Assembly: GCF_028389875.1 (NCBI RefSeq)
Contig: NC_084675.1
Span: 18,810,412 to 18,874,411, forward strand
DNA length: 64,000 nt
From: Rhea pennata
Lineage: Eukaryota > Chordata > Aves > Rheiformes > Rheidae
Direction of reading: 5' to 3'
The notes beneath the pieces were generated by a model. It had not been told where the DNA came from. It made no database searches and saw nothing but the letters and a program-made list of their open reading frames with translations. The position numbers were made by a program, and so were the translations under genes. Below, piece by piece: positions 21,401 through 29,700 of this stretch (position 1 is the stretch's first letter; each line of letters opens with the position of its first letter).

Positions 21401-23737
21401 TTGATGTATGGATATAGACCTCAAAACACCCTAAAATTTAGTGAAAATTAATAGCTGGATAGAAGAGAGAGAGAGATATTTTAATGTCTCTATAAGGAGT
21501 AGGAATAGTAGGGATAACCCAATCCTTATCTGTTTCATAATGTAGGATGCAGCTGGCCAATGTGTACAGCTGTCGCTCTGAACCAGCTACAGAGCCACAT
21601 GGGAGGGAGCTCAGGGAGAGCAAGTGTTGGCGAGGCAGGAAGTGCAGGGGATATGGGAGTGAGCAGGCAGTGCTAAGGAGGAGGATAGGGAGGGGCTGTG
21701 GAACAGAAAATCAAGGCAGGAAACAGAACTTTATTAGTTCTGCTGATTATGGAACAACTTATTATGTCAGGAGTGATATAGTACTGGACCAGGGCAGTGC
21801 TAGGGCTTGTGGTAACCTCTACATGCATACTGGACTCAAAGACTTTGTATTAATGAATCTACAGCCAGACTTGCCTTCAAATACTTGTGACCTTAGTTCT
21901 AGTTACAGATTAAAATGCTTAGCTTACGTGCAAAGTGTGAGGAACACAAATTCCCCTCATATCTGCGTGTTGAATGGGATGATACTGCCAGCATTCCTTT
22001 CCAGGACTGTTTGTTCCAAGCCAGGGATTTAAGGGACCTCTGTTACAACACTGGAACACAATGTCTCTAGTTATTCTGTCTAGCTGCTAAAATGCCATCA
22101 GGAAAAGCAGGTTCCTGTCTGTTTTCCTGGTGAAGCCCTTAAACTCCATCTGATGGATGAAGAAAAAAGGACTAACTCTAACTTCTTGTTACTCGGGGCT
22201 ACAACGAGTGGTGTCTCTGGAAGCCTGGCTGTGTTTCTGCTTCAGTTACAAATGGAAAATATTTTGAGGGTCTCGATCCGTATTTGTGATTACGGGTATG
22301 TTTACAGGGCAGACATCCAGTCCTATCTATCTTAGGTATCAGTGAGTTGTGGCAGATTATTTTTGCAACTATGCTGTTATGCACTATTCAAATTAGCTTT
22401 AACTAACTAGGTTGTGTATATCATATAGACATGGACTGCTCCAGATTTAGATTTAGCCTCAAATCCAGATGCTGCACAGCTACAGCTCCCAGTGATTTCA
22501 GGGTTTTTCCTTTCTTTGAATCTGATCTTACATCAGCAAACGAGAATAGTAGCACCTGTTGGGTTTTATGGATTTTTGCTTGTTCGCTTTTAAGAAGCTT
22601 TATTGCAGTTACCTCACAGCAACTTTGAAAGAAACAATTTATGCACAGCTGTGAACACAGTGTGTTCACTTCTCAGTTCCAGCTGCTTTGTATCTTACCA
22701 AACTCACAAATGAAGTCGAATTCCTGGCTGCAATTTTCAGTCATACCCCACTGATACTTGGCATTCTTCAGGATGTACCCGCATGTGGATGAGAAGTGAG
22801 ATGGCTGATCTGCATACCAGTTACTGTAGCTTATATTTGAAGTGTCCAGCCAAATCATTGAACCTGCAAACAAAGTGAATCATGTCCTGAATGTTTACTT
22901 TCCATAGCAACACAAGAGTCAGAGCCTGCAGAGCAGCCTTTGACTGCACCTGTGCAGAGGTAGTTTGTCTGGATAATGAAAAATGTCTTTAATTTAATTT
23001 TACGTTTAACCTGATAAAACACTAACTCAGACATTGCCACTTCCCCCTGTGCTCTCAACCTCAAGATTCCACCATTTCCCTTGCAGCAGACCTTACAACT
23101 TGATAATGTGATGAATTGGCTCAGCTTGCTCATGAACTATAGATTTAACCCAGCACACTTTTTTCCCCTGATTAGCAAGACGATCTAAGTCATCATTTGT
23201 TCACACAACCACAAGACCCAGTGGAAAGCACGACAACATACAACAGGGAAGTGGAGCAGCCATTTAAAACATCTTAATATAAATCTGAAATTATAGCAAC
23301 AAAAGACAATGACTTTTCAGCAGCTACCTATGGAAGGGTTGATTCTATTTTTCGTCAGGTTAAGCATCATATGCTGATACAGTATTAAATATGATATGAT
23401 TTCAAAATCACCTACCATCAGTAGTTTCATTCAGCAAGGAGTTTGAGATCAATCCTATCCACCATTCCTGGTCTTCAGAGATATGTTTTTTCAAGAACTC
23501 TTGCGTTTCCTCATTTTCAATAAAGACAAGGTGCCCCCCTCCTCTCTCGCACCAGCTTTGGGCACTGGTGAAGGTGCGCTGGAGTCTAACAAACTCATAG
23601 CATGAATGGTTGAAAGCTATCTGGTACTTTGAGCAAAGGATGCCTTCCTCAACAGTTGCTTCTTCCACAGTCCAGCATACAGCAAGAGAAATTAGAACTG
23701 CAATCCCAAGCCACATTCTCAGCTCAGTGCCCTGCAT
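249..23737 (-). CDS. PKD1L2: PKD1L2, 5' part of gene (23 exons, signal peptide to GPS motif)
   Basis: Polycystin-1-like 2, a large cell-surface protein of the PKD1 family. By family knowledge it has a long ectodomain, autoproteolytic GAIN/GPS cleavage, a PLAT domain and eleven membrane passes. Twenty-three exons on the minus strand join in frame with matching intron phases, giving 1313 codons with no stop. Order by approximate residue: signal peptide 1-25, C-type lectin 30-163, SUEL galactose-binding lectin 172-258, PKD-like region 265-350, REJ-like region 350-950, GAIN region 1000-1313 ending in a GPS motif. The total matches the position of the GPS in a protein of about 2450 residues. PLAT and membrane exons lie off the left edge. 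It is divergent to BCO1, as in other vertebrates. Introns longer than 300 bases hold nothing I recognise except the repeats listed separately. PKD1L1 and PKD1L3 are alternatives, but the double lectin N terminus and the BCO1 neighbour favour PKD1L2. Confidence 0.93.
850..1045 (-). CDS. PKD1L2: PKD1L2 exon 22
   Basis: It encodes [20 protein letters not shown], then [15 protein letters not shown], a GAIN beta-strand block. I chose the acceptor ttcagcagctcag|GAA, which starts EDRILL at phase 0. Upstream in-frame sequence (LPRLSAAQ) reads through, so the acceptor could differ by a few codons. The donor is G|GTAAGA, phase 1. Confidence 0.82.
1811..1945 (-). CDS. PKD1L2: PKD1L2 exon 21
   Basis: It encodes [20 protein letters not shown], then [17 protein letters not shown]. 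The x-NPF- and S-G-x-V-x-x-L-x-L pattern is the conserved GAIN strand block before the GPS in PKD1-like proteins. The acceptor is cttgctaatag|A and the donor GAG|GTAAAC. Both ends are phase 0. Confidence 0.93.
3100..3226 (-). CDS. PKD1L2: PKD1L2 exon 20, with a GC splice donor
   Basis: It encodes [20 protein letters not shown], then [20 protein letters not shown]. The acceptor is gtggacag|A, completing Arg (phase 2). The donor that keeps frame with exon 21 is AGG|GCAAGT, a GC donor in perfect context. The nearby GT at 3095-3094 would leave phase 1 and run exon 21 into a stop. Confidence 0.85.
4026..4150 (-). CDS. PKD1L2: PKD1L2 exon 19
   Basis: It encodes [20 protein letters not shown], then [20 protein letters not shown], the G-K-x-P-x-x-x-P-x-x-x-x-x-P-S-A block typical of PKD1-like GAIN regions. 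The acceptor is ccttttccag|A (phase 0) and the donor AG|GTAATA (phase 2). Confidence 0.92.
5012..5549 (+). mobile_element. CR1 LINE, 5'-truncated, antisense in a PKD1L2 intron
   Basis: The 3' end of a chicken-repeat-1 non-LTR retrotransposon, about 0.54 kb, inserted between PKD1L2 exons 18 and 19 in the opposite orientation. An uninterrupted frame from 5022 to the TAG at 5463-5465 encodes the C-terminal end of the CR1 reverse transcriptase polyprotein (for example [19 protein letters not shown]). It is followed by the CR1 3' UTR (gatgatctccagaggtctct) and a tail of imperfect attctrtc/attctatg units. The frame is intact, so the insertion is fairly young, but the element is far too short to move. 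No clear target-site duplication, as usual for CR1. Confidence 0.95.
5751..5933 (-). CDS. PKD1L2: PKD1L2 exon 18
   Basis: It encodes [20 protein letters not shown], then [20 protein letters not shown] and ends PEAEQ, helical and GAIN-like. The acceptor is cccatgcag|G and the donor CAG|GTAATT. Both ends are phase 0. Confidence 0.9.
6955..7080 (-). CDS. PKD1L2: PKD1L2 exon 17
   Basis: It encodes [20 protein letters not shown], then [16 protein letters not shown], an amphipathic helical stretch at the start of the GAIN region. The acceptor is tgtcccaag|C and the donor CAG|GTAAGA. Both ends are phase 0. Confidence 0.9.
8368..8562 (-). CDS. PKD1L2: PKD1L2 exon 16: REJ region (parent of a decayed duplicate)
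   Basis: It encodes [20 protein letters not shown], then [20 protein letters not shown] and ends at DTRKE. The acceptor is ctccatcag|G and the donor GAG|GTCAGC. Both ends are phase 0. A degraded copy of this exon lies about 150 bases upstream in transcription, at 8734-8844. Confidence 0.9.
8710..8869 (-). pseudogene. Pseudo-exon: decayed tandem duplicate of PKD1L2 exon 16
   Basis: In the intron between exons 15 and 16 the minus strand reads [19 protein letters not shown] followed by sequence that aligns without gaps to exon 16. By hand count 28 of 37 residues match between 8844 and 8734. Nucleotide similarity continues past both ends of that block, with one deletion of roughly 20 bases on the 5' side. 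The copy then runs into an in-frame TAA (8710-8712). I see no usable acceptor or donor, so it is most likely a dead exon duplication. Confidence 0.82.
9405..9550 (-). CDS. PKD1L2: PKD1L2 exon 15: REJ region
   Basis: It encodes [20 protein letters not shown], then [20 protein letters not shown], the L-P-x-G and V-x-V-x-N-x-x-G features of REJ. The acceptor is cttatttcag|AT (phase 1) and the donor AAG|GTATGC (phase 0). Confidence 0.92.
9764..9964 (-). CDS. PKD1L2: PKD1L2 exon 14: REJ region
   Basis: It encodes [20 protein letters not shown], then [20 protein letters not shown] and [10 protein letters not shown]. The REJ C-x-V-x-P-x-x-G pattern is clear. The acceptor is cttcccgaattcccag|CA, preceded by a good pyrimidine tract. 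The frame is open further upstream, but no in-frame acceptor there looks better. The donor is A|GTAAGT, phase 1. Confidence 0.85.
10453..10594 (-). CDS. PKD1L2: PKD1L2 exon 13: REJ region
   Basis: It encodes [20 protein letters not shown], then [10 protein letters not shown], matching the REJ pattern of a leucine-rich strand followed by a Y/F-x-I/F-x-V strand. The acceptor is attttctag|C (phase 0) and the donor G|GTAGGG (phase 1). Confidence 0.9.
11181..11301 (-). CDS. PKD1L2: PKD1L2 exon 12: REJ region
   Basis: It encodes [20 protein letters not shown], then [13 protein letters not shown], a typical REJ strand with the Y-x-W core. The acceptor is ctttacag|G, completing Arg at phase 2. The donor is AAG|GTAAGT at phase 0. 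Confidence 0.92.
12037..12244 (-). CDS. PKD1L2: PKD1L2 exon 11: REJ region
   Basis: It encodes [20 protein letters not shown], then IPPSCLPP and [16 protein letters not shown] chose the acceptor tttgcacag|GA, which completes Gly at phase 1. An acceptor three bases further in also keeps frame. The donor AG|GTCTGA is a weak consensus but is the only one that joins exon 12 in frame (phase 2). Confidence 0.83.
12668..12730. repeat. Compound (AT)n(AC)n(AT)n microsatellite
   Basis: Alternating AT and AC dinucleotides with short interruptions, in the intron between PKD1L2 exons 10 and 11. Confidence 0.9.
12920..13037 (-). CDS. PKD1L2: PKD1L2 exon 10: start of REJ region
   Basis: It encodes [20 protein letters not shown], then [18 protein letters not shown], the W-x-C pattern that opens REJ modules. 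The acceptor is ttatttag|GAT (phase 0) and the donor G|GTACGT (phase 1). Confidence 0.9.
13810..13859 (-). CDS. PKD1L2: PKD1L2 exon 9 (short linker exon)
   Basis: A 50-nt exon encoding [16 protein letters not shown]. The acceptor is aaacag|AT (completing Asp, phase 1) and the donor is a strong AAT|GTAAGT, phase 0. Both junctions keep the frame between exons 8 and 10. The content is not diagnostic by itself; the splice signals and phase support it. Confidence 0.8.
14368..14420. repeat. Small imperfect direct and inverted repeat (tatgtaacatatgta units)
   Basis: The segment atgtaacatatgtatgttac is nearly self-complementary, and the atgtagtatgtaacatat unit recurs next to it. It lies in the intron between PKD1L2 exons 8 and 9. 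Confidence 0.6.
14621..14719 (-). CDS. PKD1L2: PKD1L2 exon 8
   Basis: It encodes [20 protein letters not shown] and [12 protein letters not shown], the end strand of a second PKD-like module (the V-x-A-x-N-x-F/S pattern). The acceptor is tctctag|GT and the donor G|GTAATT. Both ends are phase 1. Confidence 0.9.
15586..15990 (-). CDS. PKD1L2: PKD1L2 exon 7: ectodomain between PKD-like and REJ regions
   Basis: The longest PKD1L2 exon in the window, 405 nt. It encodes [20 protein letters not shown] and continues with several N-glycosylation sequons and beta-strand-like sequence ending TYSIPVYFE. The acceptor is ctttttccag|GT and the donor G|GTACAG. Both ends are phase 1. Confidence 0.92.
16657..16892 (-). 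CDS. PKD1L2: PKD1L2 exon 6: end of PKD-like region
   Basis: It encodes [20 protein letters not shown], the H-x-Y-x-x-P-G-x-F-x-V closing motif of PKD repeats. A cysteine-containing linker follows ([20 protein letters not shown]). The acceptor is cctag|G (phase 2) and the donor G|GTAATT (phase 1). Confidence 0.92.
17565..17712 (-). CDS. PKD1L2: PKD1L2 exon 5: start of PKD-like region
   Basis: It encodes [20 protein letters not shown], then [17 protein letters not shown], resembling a PKD beta-sandwich (the GDG turn). The acceptor is ttacag|GT (phase 1) and the donor AT|GTAAGA (phase 2), which joins the next exon to form Met. Confidence 0.9.
18140..18250 (-). CDS. PKD1L2: PKD1L2 exon 4: SUEL lectin, second part
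   Basis: It encodes [20 protein letters not shown] then [13 protein letters not shown], the closing half of the SUEL lectin fold, with its conserved F-F-G-D-P-C and final Y-x-C. The acceptor is ccttccag|GA and the donor G|GTAAGT. Both ends are phase 1. Confidence 0.93.
19077..19262 (-). CDS. PKD1L2: PKD1L2 exon 3: SUEL galactose-binding lectin, first part
   Basis: It encodes [20 protein letters not shown], then [11 protein letters not shown] and a Cys-Thr-Trp, the typical first half of the SUEL/rhamnose-binding (Gal_Lectin) domain. The acceptor is tattag|AA and the donor G|GTAATA. Both ends are phase 1. Confidence 0.92.
19460..19491. repeat. (AT)n microsatellite
   Basis: An AT run of about 30 bases with one TT interruption, in PKD1L2 intron 2. 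Confidence 0.9.
22699..22863 (-). CDS. PKD1L2: PKD1L2 exon 2: rest of C-type lectin
   Basis: The acceptor tttgcag|GT completes Gly. It encodes [20 protein letters not shown] and ends in the lectin cysteines ([16 protein letters not shown]). The donor is G|GTAAGA, phase 1. Where calcium-binding lectins have EPN or QPD this reads QPS, and the usual WND is QWGMTEN, so classical sugar binding is doubtful. Confidence 0.92.
23416..23737 (-). CDS. PKD1L2: PKD1L2 exon 1: signal peptide and start of C-type lectin
   Basis: The start ATG at 23737 precedes a hydrophobic signal peptide ([15 protein letters not shown]), then [15 protein letters not shown], the opening of a C-type lectin fold, and the [12 protein letters not shown] and WWIGL signatures. 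The donor is G|GTAGGT at 23416/23415, phase 1. The frame stays open upstream for 77 more codons (to an ATG at 23968), but that stretch lacks a signal peptide at its front, so I chose the inner ATG. A second in-frame ATG seven codons further in is also possible. Confidence 0.88.
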
Positions 23738-26700
23738 GGCACTGGTCTTGCTTATTGCTTCACCACTCTTTTTGCTGCTATATTCAAAGGCTTGAGATGT
23801 CATCCTTGTCATGTCATCAATATTTCTCCTTTCTCTTTGCTGCTTGCAACAATAGCAGCAATAGAACATGGAACAGATTGCTTCTAATATATAACAGTGA
23901 TTGCGTCTGAGGATACACATGCCAGGTGTTGATGTTAAGTCACTGCGAATAGCTATTGTGAGGCCCATTGTATAAACATTTCATTCAAAAGAAGTCAGCT
24001 TGCAGAGAGGCCATTAGAATATTATTTTCCTCATGAGCAGAAAAGATAAAGTTGATATATGTTGCTACTGCACACATGGGAAAGTGAGATAAAGCTCACC
24101 CATCAAACGAGTCATTGTGTGAACATTAAAGCTGGAGGTCTTTACAACAATAACAGTGAAACATAATAGTAAGAGTAAGAGGTAAGAGGAGAATGAGGAA
24201 AATGAGAATTCAGAAACACAGGAGTCATGAGATGAGGAGACAAGTAGTGGTTCTCTAGATTCTTCTAAATGTTTTGGATTGCTTTATTTTTAATAATTAT
24301 TATTGTTTCAATATAATTATCTGAGTTGCTTCTTTTGGATGCTAATGTAATGCCTATAATTATTGTATCAAATTCATCCTGCCCATCTGTTTACACATAG
24401 CCAGGTTAATCTCAGCTTTCCCAAGTAAACTTCATTTCGAAGTGTTGTGTCTGTTTAGAATTCCATACCCTATGTGAAATGCTCCTGTCATCCCTTTAAA
24501 GTTAAGCTGCTGAACTGTATAGCACTACATTATTTATACTTGCCAGGAGGTACAAGAGAAGTATAAAGTTCAAAATAGTCATTTAAAAAAGATGAAAGTT
24601 CTGCCCTGATCATCTGAACTGCCTGGGAGCCCTATGTGCTCACTCCAAAAGCTGCTAATGGACTTTGGGAAGCCAGCCCAGCAACATTTAGGAGTTGAAA
24701 CCGCTAAATGCTTCTGAGCTTCCTTGCAAAAAATACCCGTCAGGTTTACCAGGCCATTGGATCAGCAGAGACATGGTACAAATAAGGATCTTTAGCTACT
24801 GTGATCCTCCTGTCCTTATTGTAACTACTGAATTTGATGCTATTATTATTAATTTATACCACCATAACCTGACACTGAAAGAACACACACTTATATTTAG
24901 ATGAGATCAGAGTGGGCCAGCTACTGCATCACAGAGATGCAGGAAGCAATGATTTTAGCTGAATTGCTTCATTGCAGAAATGCCAACTGTATTATACTAT
25001 GGATCTGAAGGTAATGCACATATTGCACAATATGCCAGCCTCTGTTACTGCTCTAGTCTAACTCCTTAAAGCTTTCCTGCAAGGTAAAGTATGTACAATG
25101 CATCCAGTAAGCACTTAAGAATGATCTGTCCCAAGACCGTTCTAGACTTCCAGTTCATGGTCATCTTGCTCAGCTGGGTAAAGCAAGAGTATGCTCAGGA
25201 CTTTCAGGAGCTTTGTTTGTTTTAATATGGAATCTGCTGTTTTGGAGCAGACTATCAGCTGTATCTGTCGAGGATGTCCACAGATTAGGAGTCTCTTTTG
25301 GGCTGCATACAAAACTTCATAGGTTTCAGTTTAGGACCCCCCCAACTCAACCGTGTTATATTCAAGCTATTACAAAACTTAGAGCTGAAAGCTCTAAGAG
25401 CTAATTTTGTTCAATTACTCAGCCACTGTATATTTTCATGACATTACCTTTGGAGTGCTTGCTTCTCTGTGGGCTATGCTGACCTGCCTGGCTTTGAAGA
25501 AGCTGGCAGCCAGCCCTACCTTTTTGTCCTTATAGTTATGAGAAGCATATCTTGTTTCTGAAAACAAAGGTATGAAGGAGGCTGTACTTATATGGATCTT
25601 CTCAGTAACACAGAACTGTGGATTTCAGGTGACATTGACATTTGCATTTGTGATAGATGGATTCTGTACATCTTTCAGTTCTCTCTTGGCAACTGGGGAA
25701 TTTGACTGCATGAGCGTACTGCTAAAAATGCCAGAGCTGGAGGTGCCACAGGATCTGTGGATCTGCTCCAAAGCCATTGAAATTAATGGAAGTCTTGTCT
25801 TCGGCTTTGATGGATTTTGAAACAGGCCCCAAAAAAGAACAACTAATGTTTGGAAATGTCTACAAATAATGCCAAGATCTCCAAGTGAGTCCACTGTTAG
25901 CAATTTCTACAGCAGTGTGAATTTTTTTCCTAATCTACGGTTGCTATAAGTAACTCTTCAACTGTCTACAGCAGATACAGAATGGAAGAAAGATAGTTTC
26001 TCTCTTTTACAGTTTGTTGAGTTCACACAATTTAGTGTCACTAAAGCTGTCGATCAGTTTATTCTACTAGTTACCGCAAGAAGAGAAAAGCATTTTCAGA
26101 AAAGAAAATACTATTTTAAAAGCATCAAAATTAGCAAGTAGAATCCTCAGGAAGCGAGAAAATACTGAAAACCTATTCAGTCATTACTGAAAATGGCTTG
26201 ATTTCAAATAAACAGTGCTCCTTGAATTTAACATTTTGTAGAAAACATACTTTTTGCATTCTTCTTCAACAGAAACACTTTTGTGTTTTAATAGCTTTCT
26301 TATGCTAGAAGTCAGTATAGAAAATTCACGGTATAATTTTTTTTCACTATTCACCTTTGTGCAGCTGGCTGAGGTAATTTAAATAATTTAAATCGTTTCA
26401 GAAGTTATTTAAATAGTCACATACGCTAGTGAGCAAGAAGGAAAATGGTGCGCGTTGCTGTATAGTCTCAGCTTATATGCTTCCAAAGGGAGTCATGGAA
26501 ATGCTTAATGAAACCTCTCCTTGTCTCAAGGGGGTCCCTGCAGATACAGAAAGCTGTGCCTGTCTCTACGCCCAGGGGAGTGAAACTGCCCGCAGCGGGT
26601 ATCGCAGAGCCACTCCAGGGACTTTGGGGAAGTGTTAAGTGTAATGTCAGTTATATGGATTTGGGATTCACAGAATCCATTCACTTGCTACTTTGTATTT

Positions 26701-29700
26701 GCCTTTTGCATAGTTCTAAGGAACTTGGACAGACCCACAGAAGAAAACCCAGTATACAGGCATTGTTTTTAAGGAACTGTGAGCTTTTCACTTATAGCCA
26801 AGACTTGTTAGTCCTTGGTCAGTTATAACTGCTTGCCTGAAAGGCTGATGCAGCAGCCACCCTTTCAGCACATATTATGTCCCAGTGATTTAAACTAAAG
26901 CATGTTCACCAGCTAAAATGAATTGCTAAAGCAATTGTTTTGCAAGCTTTGACTAGAAATCAGTGACAAAGCTCTCTTAATATTTTCACACCCTCACTCC
27001 AAGCTGCGATAAAGCTATGAATAACTCTTTGTCTGTGAGCTCTCTTGCGTGTGTTGGAATAAGTCTTTCATTTTTTGTCAGAAAAGTTTTTAGGGGGCCC
27101 CACAGATTTCTTACAGATTCCTAACTTGTCCTTGTGAATTACACCAGGTGGTGACCATCAAGAAAAAGTTTCTTTGGAAAAGCATTGTGCTATATAAAAT
27201 ATCACAAAAGACAATGATGAATTCCCAAAGGGATCCTTCAAGGTTTATTAATATTTTTTGTTGTTGGAAGTAGAGGCAGGTGAGGTGAAAGAAGTCTGAA
27301 ACCTATTTTGTTAAAAATAAATAGATGTTAAAAAAAAAAAGAAAAAAAGAACTATTGAGTTTCTTAAGAGAACCTTCTAGGTAATATTCATCACTCCCCA
27401 AAATAGAAGCCTTTAAAACCATCTCAGCTTTGGTAGCTTCATCTCGATGTACTCATAATCACTACATATTTTTTAAAAAACTAAGCTTGTATTTATAAAT
27501 TATATGCCATTTAGAATGCTCAGTTTTATATGCCTAAATTTTTGTAGCTCAAGGTGGTGAAAACATGCTATGGTTATCTAACTTATATAGATGCAGTAGG
27601 CTTACCTTGATACCTTTGAAAATCAGCCCTTCGTACTCCATATTAGGCACCCAGCACTGGAGAATATTTGTGAAAAATGCAAGCCTGCATTCTTATTCAA
27701 CATAATCAATAGCTCTATAGCTATAGCTCAAGCTACCCTGAATCCAACTGCAAATCTCTCCGTGGCCAACTGCTAGTATTAGGAGAAAACAGCTTTTTTC
27801 TAAGTTTCTCCTATTTCTCAACTTTCACCTGCCAGACCTGAGGAAATCCAGTTCCAGCGTTTCACTGGGCTTTCAGAGAGCTTGGTACAAACGAGGAGAT
27901 GCACTTTACCTTCACTAACTTCAGCATGGTCCTGATTTGTACCCTCATCACGGCAGCCTAGTAACGTCCTGTGCTTCAAAGAGTCATTGCAGCACAAGCA
28001 AATAGCTTTACAGTGTTCTAACACAGGCCAGAAAGTAACAGAGAGTTAAGGAAGTGAAGAGCTACCAATGGGAAGGAAGAAATTGCAACCTCATTCATTT
28101 TGGCTTTTGTTCATTTGCTTTGAGGACAGCAAGTAAATTTACTCTCTACAGGAGGATATTATCATCTTTACATTCCTAAACATTACTGAATGCTATGTAT
28201 AGATTTTATCAGAAATACAAATATACCTCTGTTCTCTAAGTTGAACATTCATATAAATTGAAAATTGGTTTACATTACTTAGGCCTTGAAGTAGAAAAAA
28301 AGATGATTTTCAGGTATCAGTGACCTGAGACAAGATTGTGAGTGGTCCATTTTAATGGGTCACATGCACTTCTGCTGTGTGAAGAACTCTCTCTTGAAAA
28401 GTTCAATTCATTATTACCCAAATAGGTCAGAAATAGTGAGTACTGAGTAGACTTTCTGGAATGGGATGGCGAAATGCCCCTAGCTACAGCTACTTCTTCC
28501 AGCTCTACAGATGGCTTTAGAAGAGGCCATCTGTCAATTGGTTCAAGAAGATGGATCATGATCACACTTCCTTCCTAGCTGCTGTCCTAGGTTGCCTGTC
28601 CTGATAGTGAGACCCAGCTATTTGCTGACTCAAAGAGCTGTTTTTTGTTGTTGTTCTAATATCTAATTTTCCATGTGGCAACATAGTGAACTTAGCCAGT
28701 GAGCCCTGCCAAGGTGCAGTTGAGATGTTATCTTATTCAGAAAAACAAGGAAAACATTCTGGCCGGATGGCTTATCTTTATAGGGCACAATTAGTTTAGA
28801 CATCCATGCCTGGGATGAGGAGGTTGAGATGTAGGATTACATTCAGGAGTTGCTGGGTTGGACATAACTTCTGTTTATAGAATGGGTATGGTTACATTCT
28901 AGCACAGATGTTGCCTGGATAAGTCCCAGAGGATCTTCCCATAGGAACTGTCTTTTTGGAAATATCTAATATTGCCTTTTGGCTTATTGCTTAAGTCTCT
29001 TCAATTGCCATATGGCTCATGCCTTAATATGTCCCCCTTCCCCAGCCGGTTCCTATGTATTACTGCTTCCCACAAATGAACTCTGACTATTGGGAAGGAG
29101 ACAAAAAGTGTGCCACGTGAGACTACAACATTAATGGAGCCTGTTATTGATGGCTAGCGTCAGCCTTGAACTCGCACATAAAATAGCAGAGCTGCCTGAA
29201 ACATCTGCTGACACCTCATGTGTTCTTATCATCACGGCTGACTAAGTGGCACAATTTAGATGTGCCATTACCTTAATATCTTAATAAGAGAACTATGCTA
29301 TGGATTCAAGGTACCCTATTTGAGTGAAACATTAACTACTGTTAGATAGCATATGGACTGAGCTGTTCCTAGACTATACAGTGAGGAAAAAAATTGCGTG
29401 AGTCTGAACCCACAGCCGCCACAACTCCAGTGGTGTCTCTGCAGTCGCTCCTGATTTCCCTAAGTGTAGGACTGGTCAACCTTAGAAGGCAATCCAGCTT
29501 TCACCTCTTGTTTTTTTATTGAGTTTTGTTATGTGTTTTTCTTCTGCTTATTATGAAGTATTTCTGAGCTTAGAGGACAGGAAAACAAAAAACAAAACTG
29601 GATTACAGATTGTTCCCATTAATAAAAACAATACCTATCCCTTAAACAGTGTCTCTCATCAATAGATTTTAAAGTACATTACAAAGGAGGTCAGCTTCAC

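Noticed and set aside
21547-22032. 161-codon plus-strand open frame inside PKD1L2 intron 2
   Set aside because: No recognisable domain, antisense within an intron, composition unlike a folded protein. Kept out for lack of support, although conservation has not been tested.
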